Shown: positions 17,438 to 25,335 of the stretch, one piece after another | Position numbering within the stretch: position 1 is the first letter of the stretch | Layout of the letters: the number at the start of each line of letters is the position of its first letter | Notes under the pieces: model-generated | Databases searched by the model: none | The model's input: the letters and a program-made list of their open reading frames with translations, nothing else | Told to the model about the DNA's origin: nothing | Translations under genes and position numbers: made by a program | Assembly (NCBI GenBank): GCA_028293425.1 | Contig: JAQGOV010000630.1 | Location: forward strand, 1-37,913 | DNA length: 37,913 nt | Direction of reading: 5' to 3' | DNA from: Verrucomicrobiales bacterium | GTDB lineage: Bacteria > Verrucomicrobiota > Verrucomicrobiia > Limisphaerales > JAQGOV01

Positions 17438-18570
17438 GCAAGGGACTTAAGGAATATCACCAAAGTTTCTTTTGCCTGTTCCAATTGCTTCACCGCTATC
17501 CATTCGTCTTGTGTGTGCGCTTGTGCGATATCGCCAGGGCCAAACAGAACACTTGCCATGCCATACTCGGCTAAAACCCCGGCATCACTGAAATAGTTAA
17601 CACCCAAAGGCTTCTTTTGATTCGCAGCCTTCATCAATTGGGCAACGAGCGGTTGACGGGCATCGGTGAATAAAGGCAGGCAGGGCAGGGGCTGCATGTT
17701 CCTAAATTCCGGTTTCAAACCCTTTTTGCGCAGGAGCGCTCGCATTTCCTCGATTACGGCAGGCACTTTCTCGCCCGGCAAAGTCCGCCGATCCACTGAA
17801 ATAATGCAATCTGCGGGGACGATGTTGGGCTGCTTTCCGCCTTCGATAGAGCCGACGTTGATTGTTCCAGCGCCCAAAATAGGATGCCTGGTCTTCTTCA
17901 GTTTTTGCGCGTAGTCGGTTTCCAACGCGTCCACAATCAGCGCCATTTCATGAACGGCGTTGCGGCCGAGTTCCGGGCGAGAGCCGTGCGCGGCTTTCCC
18001 GTGCGTCAGGAGTTGGACCCAAAGCACCCCTTTGTGCGCTGTGACCACTTGCGACAACGTTGGTTCCCCCACAATGGCCAGGTCTGCCTTCAAACCGCTT
18101 GCTCCAAGGGTTCGAGAGCCGGTTTGTGCGCACTCCTCGTCAACGAGGGCTGCGAAGACGATCTCGGTTTCACTGGGGCGTTGTTTAGCGGAGGCCACCT
18201 CCAGCACGGCTGAGAACATCGAGGCAATACTGCCCTTGGTATCGCAGGCACCGCGGCCGTAAAGCCGGCCGTTGCGCATCTTGGGTTTAAAGAATTCCCC
18301 AGGCAAAGGGGAGCCGCCGACCGTGTCCATATGGGGAGCCAGGACGATCCGTTGCCGAACTTTTCCACGAGGAGAAAGCACCGCGAGCACGTTGGAGCGG
18401 CCGGAGGACACGCGTTGGATTTGGACGTCCAGCCCTGCACGTGATGCGACGCCCGCCAGAAAGTCTGCCACCCGGTGTTCGCCGGCATGTGGGTCCCCGG
18501 GGGGGAGAAATGCAGGATTGACGCTGGGCAGCGCGATCAAGTCCCGGAGCAGTTTTTCGATTTTTGTCAT
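17434..18570 (-). CDS. M20-family metallopeptidase/deacylase (ArgE/DapE-like)
   Basis: A 378-residue protein with the di-metal M20 layout: the HMDTVGGSPLPGEF motif (first His and Asp), GRGACDTKGSIASM (bridging Asp), DEECAQTG (catalytic and metal Glu), AIVGEPT, a lid domain between about 175 and 290 with GKAAHGSRPELGRNAV, and a final metal His in AHTQDEW. The family includes acetylornithine deacetylase and succinyl-diaminopimelate desuccinylase; which of these, or a peptidase, cannot be decided. ATG 18570 begins the conserved MTKIEKLLRDLIALPSVN; in-frame codons further upstream encode a non-conserved basic leader. Upstream, 77 bases separate it from the epimerase stop. Confidence 0.88.
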   Translation of the reverse strand: MTKIEKLLRDLIALPSVNPAFLPPGDPHAGEHRVADFLAGVASRAGLDVQIQRVSSGRSNVLAVLSPRGKVRQRIVLAPHMDTVGGSPLPGEFFKPKMRNGRLYGRGACDTKGSIASMFSAVLEVASAKQRPSETEIVFAALVDEECAQTGSRTLGASGLKADLAIVGEPTLSQVVTAHKGVLWVQLLTHGKAAHGSRPELGRNAVHEMALIVDALETDYAQKLKKTRHPILGAGTINVGSIEGGKQPNIVPADCIISVDRRTLPGEKVPAVIEEMRALLRKKGLKPEFRNMQPLPCLPLFTDARQPLVAQLMKAANQKKPLGVNYFSDAGVLAEYGMASVLFGPGDIAQAHTQDEWIAVKQLEQAKETLVIFLKSLA

Positions 18571-18647
18571 GACCGTTGGCCTAAGCGAACTCGGGGAGGT
18601 TACGCGCCGAACGTGGGGGTGTCGAGTTGAGAGCGGAACGCGCCTTC

Positions 18648-19601
18648 TCAAGCCTGATTTTCCCGGAACCATTGCACGAACAACGGAATCCCTTGTTCGA
18701 TCTTGATTTGAGGATGATACCCGAGCTTCGCCTGCGCCTTTTCAATGTTGGCGTAAGTAATCGGGACATCCCCCGGCTGGGTGGACTGGCGGTCAATAAC
18801 TGCCTTCTTGCCGAGCGCTTGCTCGAGCAATTCGATCAAGTATTTCAGCGTCACCGTCTGCGATTCTCCGAGGTTGAATATTTCATACCCGAACTCCTTT
18901 TGAGTTACTGCCAGGATGCCGTCGACGGTATCGCTCACAAAGGTGTAGTCCCTGGCTGTGCTGCCGTCCCCGAACACCGGGATCGGTTTTCCGGCGCTGA
19001 TGAGCTGGGCGAACTTGTGAATCGCCAAATCCGGTCGTTGCCGCGGTCCGTAGACCGTGAAAAAGCGGAGCATGACGATGTCCATACCATAAACGTGGTG
19101 GTAAACATGGCCAAGGGCTTCGCAAGCGAGCTTGCTGGCCGCGTAAGGGGAAATAGCCGAGAAGATTGGGTCCGATTCGGAGAAGGGGACTTTGGCATTC
19201 ACTCCATAAACCGACGAGGAGGAGGCAATCGTCACTTTTTTTACATGCGTGAGTCGGGCGGCTTCGAGGAGGTTGGTGGTGCCTTCCACATTGACGCGCT
19301 GATAAAGAGCAGGTTCCGCCAGGCTCGGGCGGACCCCCGCGCGTGCGGCCAGGTGAATAACCTGATCGAACTTTGTGCTTTGGAATACGGCATCCAGCGC
19401 AGCGCGGTCAGCCAGGTCTCCCTGGACAAAGGTAAAGGGTTTATTCAAGGCGCGGAGGACCTTCAGATTTTGTTGCTTGATGGCGGGACTATAGAAGTCA
19501 TTGAGCTCATCAAACGCCCAAACGGAATGACCTGTTCGCAGCAGCCGTTCGCAAACATGGGATCCAATAAAGCCGGCCCCTCCCGTGACTAAAAAATTCA
19601 T
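18648..19601 (-). CDS. NAD-dependent nucleotide-sugar epimerase (UDP-glucuronate 4-epimerase-like)
   Basis: A 317-residue extended short-chain dehydrogenase/reductase. Seen: the Rossmann loop VTGGAGFIGSHVCE, VIHLAARAGVRPSL, the catalytic Ser region ASSSSVYG and the YAASK (Tyr-x-x-x-Lys) pair, and FFTVYGPRQRPDLAIHKF. The last is typical of UDP-glucuronate 4-epimerases, which make UDP-galacturonate. ATG 19601 is preferred to the TTG two codons upstream. It lies upstream of the peptidase and flippase genes on the same strand and points to surface-glycan precursor synthesis. It diverges from the reductase gene at 19683. Confidence 0.9.
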   Translation of the reverse strand: MNFLVTGGAGFIGSHVCERLLRTGHSVWAFDELNDFYSPAIKQQNLKVLRALNKPFTFVQGDLADRAALDAVFQSTKFDQVIHLAARAGVRPSLAEPALYQRVNVEGTTNLLEAARLTHVKKVTIASSSSVYGVNAKVPFSESDPIFSAISPYAASKLACEALGHVYHHVYGMDIVMLRFFTVYGPRQRPDLAIHKFAQLISAGKPIPVFGDGSTARDYTFVSDTVDGILAVTQKEFGYEIFNLGESQTVTLKYLIELLEQALGKKAVIDRQSTQPGDVPITYANIEKAQAKLGYHPQIKIEQGIPLFVQWFRENQA

Positions 19602-19682
19602 GGCCAAACGCTAGCAAGTCGCGGCGGCGGTTGGCAACTTAACCTTACTTGGAAAATGCGCGGTTTTTGTTACCTTTGGCCC

Positions 19683-20636
19683 ATGGCGGCACAAGCGCAA
19701 TTTCCAGAGGAACAGTCGAGAGAAGGGGTCTTCGAACGGCAGGAGGATGCTTTTCGCGACTGGGTAAAGGAGGATCCGAACTCGTCCTATCCCTTGGCCA
19801 AGGGCCGTTACCATTTGTATGTCTCCCTTGCTTGTCCCTGGGCATCGCGTGCTTTGATCGTGCGCAACCTGATGGGGCTTCAAGAGGCGGTGAGTATTAC
19901 GATCGTTGACCCAGTGCGCGACGAGCGCGGCTGGTCTTTCGACACAGAACCTGGCGGCCGCGATCCATTGACGCGCTTTCAATTTCTGCGGGAAGCCTAC
20001 TGGGCGACCGATCCCAACTTCGCTGGACGCGTCACGGTGCCTGTATTGTGGGATAAGGAGCGGCGGCTGATCGTGAACAATTCGGAGGATGATATTTGCC
20101 GTATGTTCAATGGCGTGTTTAAGCTTTTCGGGAACGCATCAATGGACCTATTCCCGCAGGACATTGCCCGCGAGCAGGATGAGCTAAGCGCCTTTGTCTA
20201 CGACAAGGTCAATAATGGAGTTTACAAGGCCGGGTTCGCTACCAGCCAGGGAGCCTACGCGAGAGCAGCCCATGAGGTATTCGTGGCTCTCGACTATTTG
20301 GAGGAAAGGTTGTCCAGGCAGCGTTACCTTTTCGGTAACCGCATTGTGGAAACCGATTGGAGGCTCTTTTGCACCCTGGTGCGCTTTGATGCGGTTTATT
20401 ACCTGCACTTTAAGTGCAATCTGCGCCAGATCGTTGATTACCCGAATTTGGATGGTTACCTGCGCGATCTTTATCAGCAGTCGGGTATTGCTGAGACCGT
20501 GAATCTGGACCATATCAAACGGCATTACTACATGACTCACGAGGAGATCAATCCGTTCCGGATCGTGCCAATTGGGCCGGAGTTAGATTTCAACCGGCCA
20601 CATGGGCGGGAGCGGTTTCAGCCGATGCCGGCTTAG
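19683..20636 (+). CDS. glutathionyl-hydroquinone reductase (YqjG/ECM4-like)
   Basis: A 317-residue Xi-class glutathione transferase. The N-terminal thioredoxin-fold domain carries the diagnostic RYHLYVSLACPWASR with the catalytic Cys-Pro-Trp, then VPVLWDKERRLIVNNSEDDI; the helical domain has GNRIVETDWRLFCTLVRFDAVY and HIKRHYYMTHEEINP. Family enzymes reduce glutathionyl-hydroquinones such as those from chlorinated aromatics. Full length for the family. An in-frame ATG at 19656 would add nine residues (MRGFCYLWP); 19683 better matches the usual N-terminus, but neither has a strong ribosome site. It stands alone, divergent from the epimerase. Confidence 0.9.
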   Translation: MAAQAQFPEEQSREGVFERQEDAFRDWVKEDPNSSYPLAKGRYHLYVSLACPWASRALIVRNLMGLQEAVSITIVDPVRDERGWSFDTEPGGRDPLTRFQFLREAYWATDPNFAGRVTVPVLWDKERRLIVNNSEDDICRMFNGVFKLFGNASMDLFPQDIAREQDELSAFVYDKVNNGVYKAGFATSQGAYARAAHEVFVALDYLEERLSRQRYLFGNRIVETDWRLFCTLVRFDAVYYLHFKCNLRQIVDYPNLDGYLRDLYQQSGIAETVNLDHIKRHYYMTHEEINPFRIVPIGPELDFNRPHGRERFQPMPA

Positions 20637-20745
20637 GTCGGCGGGTGCTGTGTTTGTGCTTGGAATATAAGCTTTCTTGGAGCACCCTGTTATCAGAGTG
20701 CAAAGTAGCGTATTTAGCCCCGTGGATCTTTTTTGTGCCCTGAAC

Positions 20746-20749
20746 AGGA
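20746..20749 (+). promoter_or_regulatory. ribosome binding site deciding a TTG start
   Basis: AGGA lies five bases upstream of TTG 20755. No ATG occurs upstream of the lipobox Cys codon of this gene, so a non-ATG start is required; this site makes TTG 20755 the best choice over TTG 20677, GTG 20698 and GTG 20722. Confidence 0.5.
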
Positions 20750-20754
20750 CCTTT

Positions 20755-21387
20755 TTGTCCTTATTGGGACGTTGCCTTTTTCGGCCTTGGAACTTTTTCC
20801 TGCCATTGTTGATTGTCGTCGTTGCCGGTTGCAGTCCTGAGCCGATGGCAAATGGTCGACCCATCTCCGGGCAAAGCGCTGAAAAAGTGATGGTGCTCGA
20901 CTTGGAGGGACGAAGCATTGACCCCTTTGAAGGGACCAAGGATGCAAAAGTGCTGGTTTTTCTTTTTACTTCGACTGATTGCCCTATTTCGAATCGCTAC
21001 GCGCCCACAGTTGCAAGGATCTGGGAGGATTTTCACAACAAAGGCGTTCAGTTTTCACTGGTATATCCGCACAGCGATCTGACCGTGGAGGAAATCCGCA
21101 AGCACTTGAAAGACTTTGCTTATCCTTGTCAGGCGTTGCGTGATCCCAAGCATCTCCTGGTGAAGAAATGTCAGGCGAGAGTCACACCCGAAGCCGCTGT
21201 CTTTAACTCCAAGGGTGAGCTCGTTTACCACGGGCGGATCGATGACCGTTATGTCGACTTTGGCAAGGAACGCCCGGATGCGACCCGCCATGAGTTGGAG
21301 GAAGTGCTCAAGGCTGTTTTGGATGGGAAGGCTCCTGCCCAGAAAGCGGTTCGGCCGATTGGTTGTTACATACCCGAGTTGCCATGA
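20755..21387 (+). CDS. redoxin-domain lipoprotein
   Basis: About 210 residues from a TTG start. The N-terminus is a lipoprotein signal with lipobox VVAGC (Cys26). The mature part is a thioredoxin/AhpC-TSA-like fold with VLVFLFTSTDCPISNRYAPT: the active-site Cys76 is followed by P-I-S, so the second redox Cys of thioredoxin is replaced by Ser. The conserved cis-Pro region reads ARVTPEAAVFNSKGELVYHG, then RIDDRY. Such TDCPISNRY redoxins are common in Planctomycetes, Verrucomicrobia and Acidobacteria next to cytochrome/copper proteins. The next gene's ATG overlaps this stop (ATGA), so the pair is translationally coupled. A role in supplying copper or thiol chemistry to the partner is inferred only. 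Confidence 0.82.
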   Translation: MSLLGRCLFRPWNFFLPLLIVVVAGCSPEPMANGRPISGQSAEKVMVLDLEGRSIDPFEGTKDAKVLVFLFTSTDCPISNRYAPTVARIWEDFHNKGVQFSLVYPHSDLTVEEIRKHLKDFAYPCQALRDPKHLLVKKCQARVTPEAAVFNSKGELVYHGRIDDRYVDFGKERPDATRHELEEVLKAVLDGKAPAQKAVRPIGCYIPELP

Positions 21388-23240
21388 GCGAGAGGCAGGG
21401 GCAAGGACTTGGTTGGTCCATGCGAGCGGGAGCGGGTTTGCTGGTGCTCCTGGGCTTTTGCGAGCTTTCCTGCACGGTGAAGCCCAGGGAAGAAAAGTAC
21501 ACTCCCCGGCCTCCCGGCACCGTCACATTTTCCAAACACCTGGCGCCTATCGTTTTCGAGAACTGTTCGGGTTGCCACCGTCCAGGCCAGTCCGGGCCCT
21601 TTCCGCTTCTGACTTATTCTGATGCGAAGAAGCATGGAAAAGAGATTGCGGATGTCACAGGCAAGCGATACATGCCGCCTTGGCTGCCGGAATCGCAACC
21701 GGGAGAATTTCTCCACCAACGCGGGCTCTCGGTGGAACAGATTGGCTTCATCCATCAATGGTTCACGGACGGCATGCCGGAAGGTGCTACAGCCGACTTG
21801 CCCCCGGCTCCGAAGTGGAACGAGGAATGGCAGCTTGGCAAACCTGACCTGGTGGTGAAGCTGGAACAGCCTTACACCTTGCCCGCCGACGGCAAGGATG
21901 TTTACCGCAACCTGGTGATTCCGGTTCCGCTCAACACCCGCCGTTTTATTCAGGCATTGGAATTTCGTCCCGGCAGCCGCTCGGTCCATCACGTTTTCAT
22001 TCGAGTGGACCGGACACGCAACTCGCGCCGCCTTGATGAGCTGGATCCGGAGCCGGGTTTTGATGGCATGGATGCGCCGAAAACGGCTGAAAGCCCCAGC
22101 GGACAGTATTTGAGCTGGCAGCCGGGCAAGCAGGCAATCCGCTCCGCACCGGGCCTGGGCTGGGCACTTGAGCCAGGAGCCGATTTAGTACTACAATGCC
22201 ATCTCAAACCAAATGGCAAGCGGGAGCCAGTCCAGCCTATTGTGGCCTTCTATTTTACGGATCAGGCTCCCACGAACACTCCAGTCCAGATTCCTCTCAA
22301 TTCCTTTACGATCGATATTCCTGCCGGGGCGAAAGACTCGTTGGTTGAGGATTCCTACGTGCTGCCCGTGGATGCGGATATCATTGGCGTCCTCCCGCAT
22401 GCGCATTATCTCGGAAAAAGGCTGGAGGGCTCCGCGGTGCTGCCCAATGGGAAAACAGCTTGGCGGTTCCTGGTGCCGGATTGGGACTTCAACTGGCAAG
22501 GCGATTATCAATATGCAAAGCCCGTGCCGCTGCCAAAGGGCACGACCTTGAGGATGCGTTACACCTACGACAACTCGACGAACAATTTTCGGAATCCCAA
22601 CCAGCCACCGAAACGGGTGCAGTATGGTGTGAATACCACGGATGAAATGGGTGAACTATGGATCCAATTGTTGCCGCATACCAAAGAGGATTCTGCAACC
22701 CTCACCAGGGATTACAGCCACAAAGCGTTGCTCGATGTAATTGCTTTCAACGAATACCGCCTGCGCAATAATCCGCGGGAAGCAAAGGCTTTGAGCAATA
22801 TTGGGGCTGCCGAGATGGGACTGGGTAAAGTTCAGAATGCTTTCCAGCATTTTCGACAAGCTCTGCAACTGGACCCCCGGCTGGAAGATCCGCATTACTA
22901 TTTGGGGCTGATTTACCGGATGCAAAATAAACCTGTGGAAGCCCAGGCCGAATTTGAGACCACGCTCTCGATCAATCCCGACCACGGCAAGGCAAATGGG
23001 AATCTTGGGCTGCTCATGCTGGATCAAAAAAATATTACCCAGGCCGAAAAATATTTTCGAGAAGCGTTACGGGTGAACCCCAGTGACCCGATTGCGAACG
23101 ACAGTCTGGGAGTGATGCAGTTCAACCAGGGAAATTGGGAAGAAGCCCGTCGGCTTCTCGATGCCGCCCTGCGCGAAAACCCTGACGACCCGGAAGTGCA
23201 GCAGCATCTCCAAACGGTGCGCAAAGCTCTGGGGCTTTAA
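21384..23240 (+). CDS. cytochrome c - type-2 copper monooxygenase-like - TPR envelope protein
   Basis: A 618-residue protein. It begins with a signal sequence with Cys26 and Cys30 as possible but imperfect lipobox residues. A heme c site, CSGCH (61-65), sits in a short cytochrome domain. The middle matches the peptidylglycine/dopamine monooxygenase copper core: HH (202-203) in SVHHVFIRVD, His273 in LVLQCHLKPNG, H-A-H (339-341) in LPHAHYLG, and Met422 in TTDEMGE, i.e. both the CuH triad and the CuM His-His-Met set. From about 453 to the end are four TPR-type repeats. It likely acts in the periplasm or on the outer membrane. It is coupled to the redoxin gene. Substrate unknown. Confidence 0.85.
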   Translation: MSERQGQGLGWSMRAGAGLLVLLGFCELSCTVKPREEKYTPRPPGTVTFSKHLAPIVFENCSGCHRPGQSGPFPLLTYSDAKKHGKEIADVTGKRYMPPWLPESQPGEFLHQRGLSVEQIGFIHQWFTDGMPEGATADLPPAPKWNEEWQLGKPDLVVKLEQPYTLPADGKDVYRNLVIPVPLNTRRFIQALEFRPGSRSVHHVFIRVDRTRNSRRLDELDPEPGFDGMDAPKTAESPSGQYLSWQPGKQAIRSAPGLGWALEPGADLVLQCHLKPNGKREPVQPIVAFYFTDQAPTNTPVQIPLNSFTIDIPAGAKDSLVEDSYVLPVDADIIGVLPHAHYLGKRLEGSAVLPNGKTAWRFLVPDWDFNWQGDYQYAKPVPLPKGTTLRMRYTYDNSTNNFRNPNQPPKRVQYGVNTTDEMGELWIQLLPHTKEDSATLTRDYSHKALLDVIAFNEYRLRNNPREAKALSNIGAAEMGLGKVQNAFQHFRQALQLDPRLEDPHYYLGLIYRMQNKPVEAQAEFETTLSINPDHGKANGNLGLLMLDQKNITQAEKYFREALRVNPSDPIANDSLGVMQFNQGNWEEARRLLDAALRENPDDPEVQQHLQTVRKALGL

Positions 23241-23261
23241 ACCCTGCGGCAGTCCAGCGGG

Positions 23262-24293
23262 CTAGAAACTGTTCAGCACGTCAATCAGGTGTCGCAGCCG
23301 GCCGTAATCCTTCCGATTGAATCCGAAGGCAATTCGTGGCAACTCCAGGAACTGGTTGTCCTCCTTTTCTTCCGGAGTCGGTTCAATGCTGTGGATTTTT
23401 TCTCCAGTGATCAGGTCCGCAAAATCCTGGCTCAACCCTTGAAGCGCTTCGGCCGAGGGCACCCGCTTGAGCCGGATTACCAGCACGTCATGCACAAAGC
23501 GCATCGAGTGATAGTTTCGATAGAAGCGTGTTATGATCCGCACCGCTTCATCAGGGCTGTCGACCACTTGATAAAGCTGCAGGTCATCGGGGGAAATGAA
23601 AGCATTCCGCAGCAAGTGTTCTCGGATGTGCTTATCCCATGTTTTCCAATACGCGCCGCCTGGCCGATCCATGAGCACTAGGGGCATCATGCGGCTCTTG
23701 CCCGTCTGCATCAACGTCAGCGCTTCGTAGCCTTCATCCATCGTGCCAAAGCCCCCCGGGAAAAGCACAATCGCATCTGAATGCCGCAAGAAGGTGAGCT
23801 TGCGCGTAAAGAAATACTTAAAAGTGATCAGCTTTTTGTCGTGCTGAATGATGGGATTGGCACTTTGCTCCCAGGGAAGACGGATATTGGCGCCAAAGCT
23901 TTTTTCAAGTCCCGCACCTTCATGGCCCGCCTGCATGATCCCCGGGCCAGCCCCTGTGATGACCATCCACCCTTCAGCGGCGATTTTACGGGCAAATTCC
24001 ACGGCGGATTGATATTCCGCGCGGGTCGGCAGCGTCCGGGCCGACCCGAACATGGTGACTTTGTGAACGTGCGCATGGGGCGCAAAAAGTTTGAAGGCAT
24101 AGCGCAATTCGCGCACCGCTGTCTGGATTACCCTGACATCGCCCCGCGCTTCCACATCGGTCAACAGCTTCAAACCGTTCTCGATGATATCTATGACCAA
24201 ATCCTCGTTGTAGCCGCCGCCCTTTTGGGCCACGAGTTCCTGTATCTTCTTGCGCAATTCCGGATCCGCCGGCGGCTTTTCCCATTTCTGCAT
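23262..24293 (-). CDS. LOG-family (TIGR00730-type) Rossmann protein, long form
   Basis: A 343-residue protein. The central part is a typical LOG domain: VTMFGSARTLPTRAEYQ, the nucleotide site VITGAGPGIMQAGHEGAG, and the signature VLFPGGFGTMDEGYEALTLMQ (PGGxGTxxE). LOG enzymes release the base from nucleoside 5'-monophosphates; many were once labelled lysine decarboxylases. Standard LOG proteins are near 190-200 residues; here about 90 residues precede and about 80 follow the core. ATG 24293 is chosen; an upstream non-ATG start would add a Cys/Pro-rich leader. It lies just downstream of the rhomboid gene on the same strand. Confidence 0.85.
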   Translation of the reverse strand: MQKWEKPPADPELRKKIQELVAQKGGGYNEDLVIDIIENGLKLLTDVEARGDVRVIQTAVRELRYAFKLFAPHAHVHKVTMFGSARTLPTRAEYQSAVEFARKIAAEGWMVITGAGPGIMQAGHEGAGLEKSFGANIRLPWEQSANPIIQHDKKLITFKYFFTRKLTFLRHSDAIVLFPGGFGTMDEGYEALTLMQTGKSRMMPLVLMDRPGGAYWKTWDKHIREHLLRNAFISPDDLQLYQVVDSPDEAVRIITRFYRNYHSMRFVHDVLVIRLKRVPSAEALQGLSQDFADLITGEKIHSIEPTPEEKEDNQFLELPRIAFGFNRKDYGRLRHLIDVLNSF

Positions 24294-24357
24294 GAGGGTA
24301 GGGTACGGAATCGGCAGGGGTTTGCAACATTCTGAAAAACCCCACCTAGACAACGGA

Positions 24358-25233
24358 TCAGCGCATCTTCTTCCGGGCTTTTTCCAGAATCTCCCGTTCG
24401 TGGTCCGTGAGGCTGTCGATGCCTTGAGAGGAAATCTTGTCGAGGATGGGATCTACCTCATCGCTCACAAAGACCGTTGACTGCTTTCGACCCTTCGCTC
24501 GCTCGCTGGCCCGGGGAGAATGCTTAGCCAGCGAGCCGAGAGGATTCGATTTGCCGTCCCTCCTACCCAAAAATGGCAAGCGGTCCGCGAGGTTCTCGAA
24601 AAGCATTCGGCCTTTTCGGACGTAAAAAATTCCAAACAGAAGTCCTCCAAGGTGTGCCCCATTGGCCACATTGCTGTAAGGAACGATGGCCCCATAAAGT
24701 GCAAATAACCCAAGAACGAGCAGCAGAACATAAGCGCGAACCGTAATCGGGAAGAAATAAACAAAGGTCCGGATCTCGTCCATGGGGTGCTGGGTGCAAA
24801 AAATGGCCATAATGCCATAGACACCGGCTGAGGCGCCGACAACAGGGTAATCGGGGTGTCTAGGCAGGGCCATGGTCAGCGCCGCTTGCAGCAGGCCGCC
24901 GACAGCACCGGCCAGCAGGTAAACCGTCAGGAATCTCTTGGCACCCAGTGTTTCCTCCACCCTGCGCCCAAAGAAATAGAGCCCGAAGCAATTTATTAAA
25001 ACATGCCACGGCATGGGCACCGAATGTAGGAACTGAAACGTGAACAACTGCCAAACTTTGCCGTGGGCCAGGCCTCCTGCGGTTAACGCCAAATGCGTAT
25101 AAGCATTGATGTCCCCGTAAAAATAGAGAGCGCTTTGTATAACGAAAGCGACAATCAGGACAATAATCAGTTTGGTAGTGATATGCGGTGCGTGATACTC
25201 GTCCCGCATGTAATAACGATCGGCGACGCCCAT
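24358..25233 (-). CDS. rhomboid-family intramembrane serine protease
   Basis: A 291-residue protein. After a short cytoplasmic N-terminus come helix 1 (KLIIVLIVAFVIQSALYF), the FTFQFLHSVPMPWHVLINCFGLYFFG block with Asn81, the catalytic Ser135 in GASAGVYG, and the catalytic His194 in NGAHLGGLLFG: a complete rhomboid dyad on six predicted helices. The C-terminal 80 residues are cytoplasmic, basic and helical (ending LTDHEREILEKARKKMR). It cleaves membrane-protein substrates within or near the bilayer. Its stop lies 64 bases before the LOG-family start on the same strand. No substrate is indicated by position. Confidence 0.92.
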   Translation of the reverse strand: MGVADRYYMRDEYHAPHITTKLIIVLIVAFVIQSALYFYGDINAYTHLALTAGGLAHGKVWQLFTFQFLHSVPMPWHVLINCFGLYFFGRRVEETLGAKRFLTVYLLAGAVGGLLQAALTMALPRHPDYPVVGASAGVYGIMAIFCTQHPMDEIRTFVYFFPITVRAYVLLLVLGLFALYGAIVPYSNVANGAHLGGLLFGIFYVRKGRMLFENLADRLPFLGRRDGKSNPLGSLAKHSPRASERAKGRKQSTVFVSDEVDPILDKISSQGIDSLTDHEREILEKARKKMR

Positions 25234-25335
25234 GGTCAGGGGACACTAAACGCGCCTGAGGCTGTTTTCAATGCATTTTCAGCAGACCAATCTAAGGGTT
25301 ATCCTTTTTCCGTAATTTTGTGGCGAAAAATGAAA

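Noticed and set aside
18627-19592. Long open frame on the plus strand opposite the epimerase gene
   Set aside because: The minus strand encodes a clear epimerase with all catalytic motifs; the opposite translation has no motif and is a codon-bias shadow.
23241-23261. Terminator between the convergent TPR protein and LOG genes
   Set aside because: Only an interrupted CCC-GC/GC-GGG pairing is possible, with no T-run.
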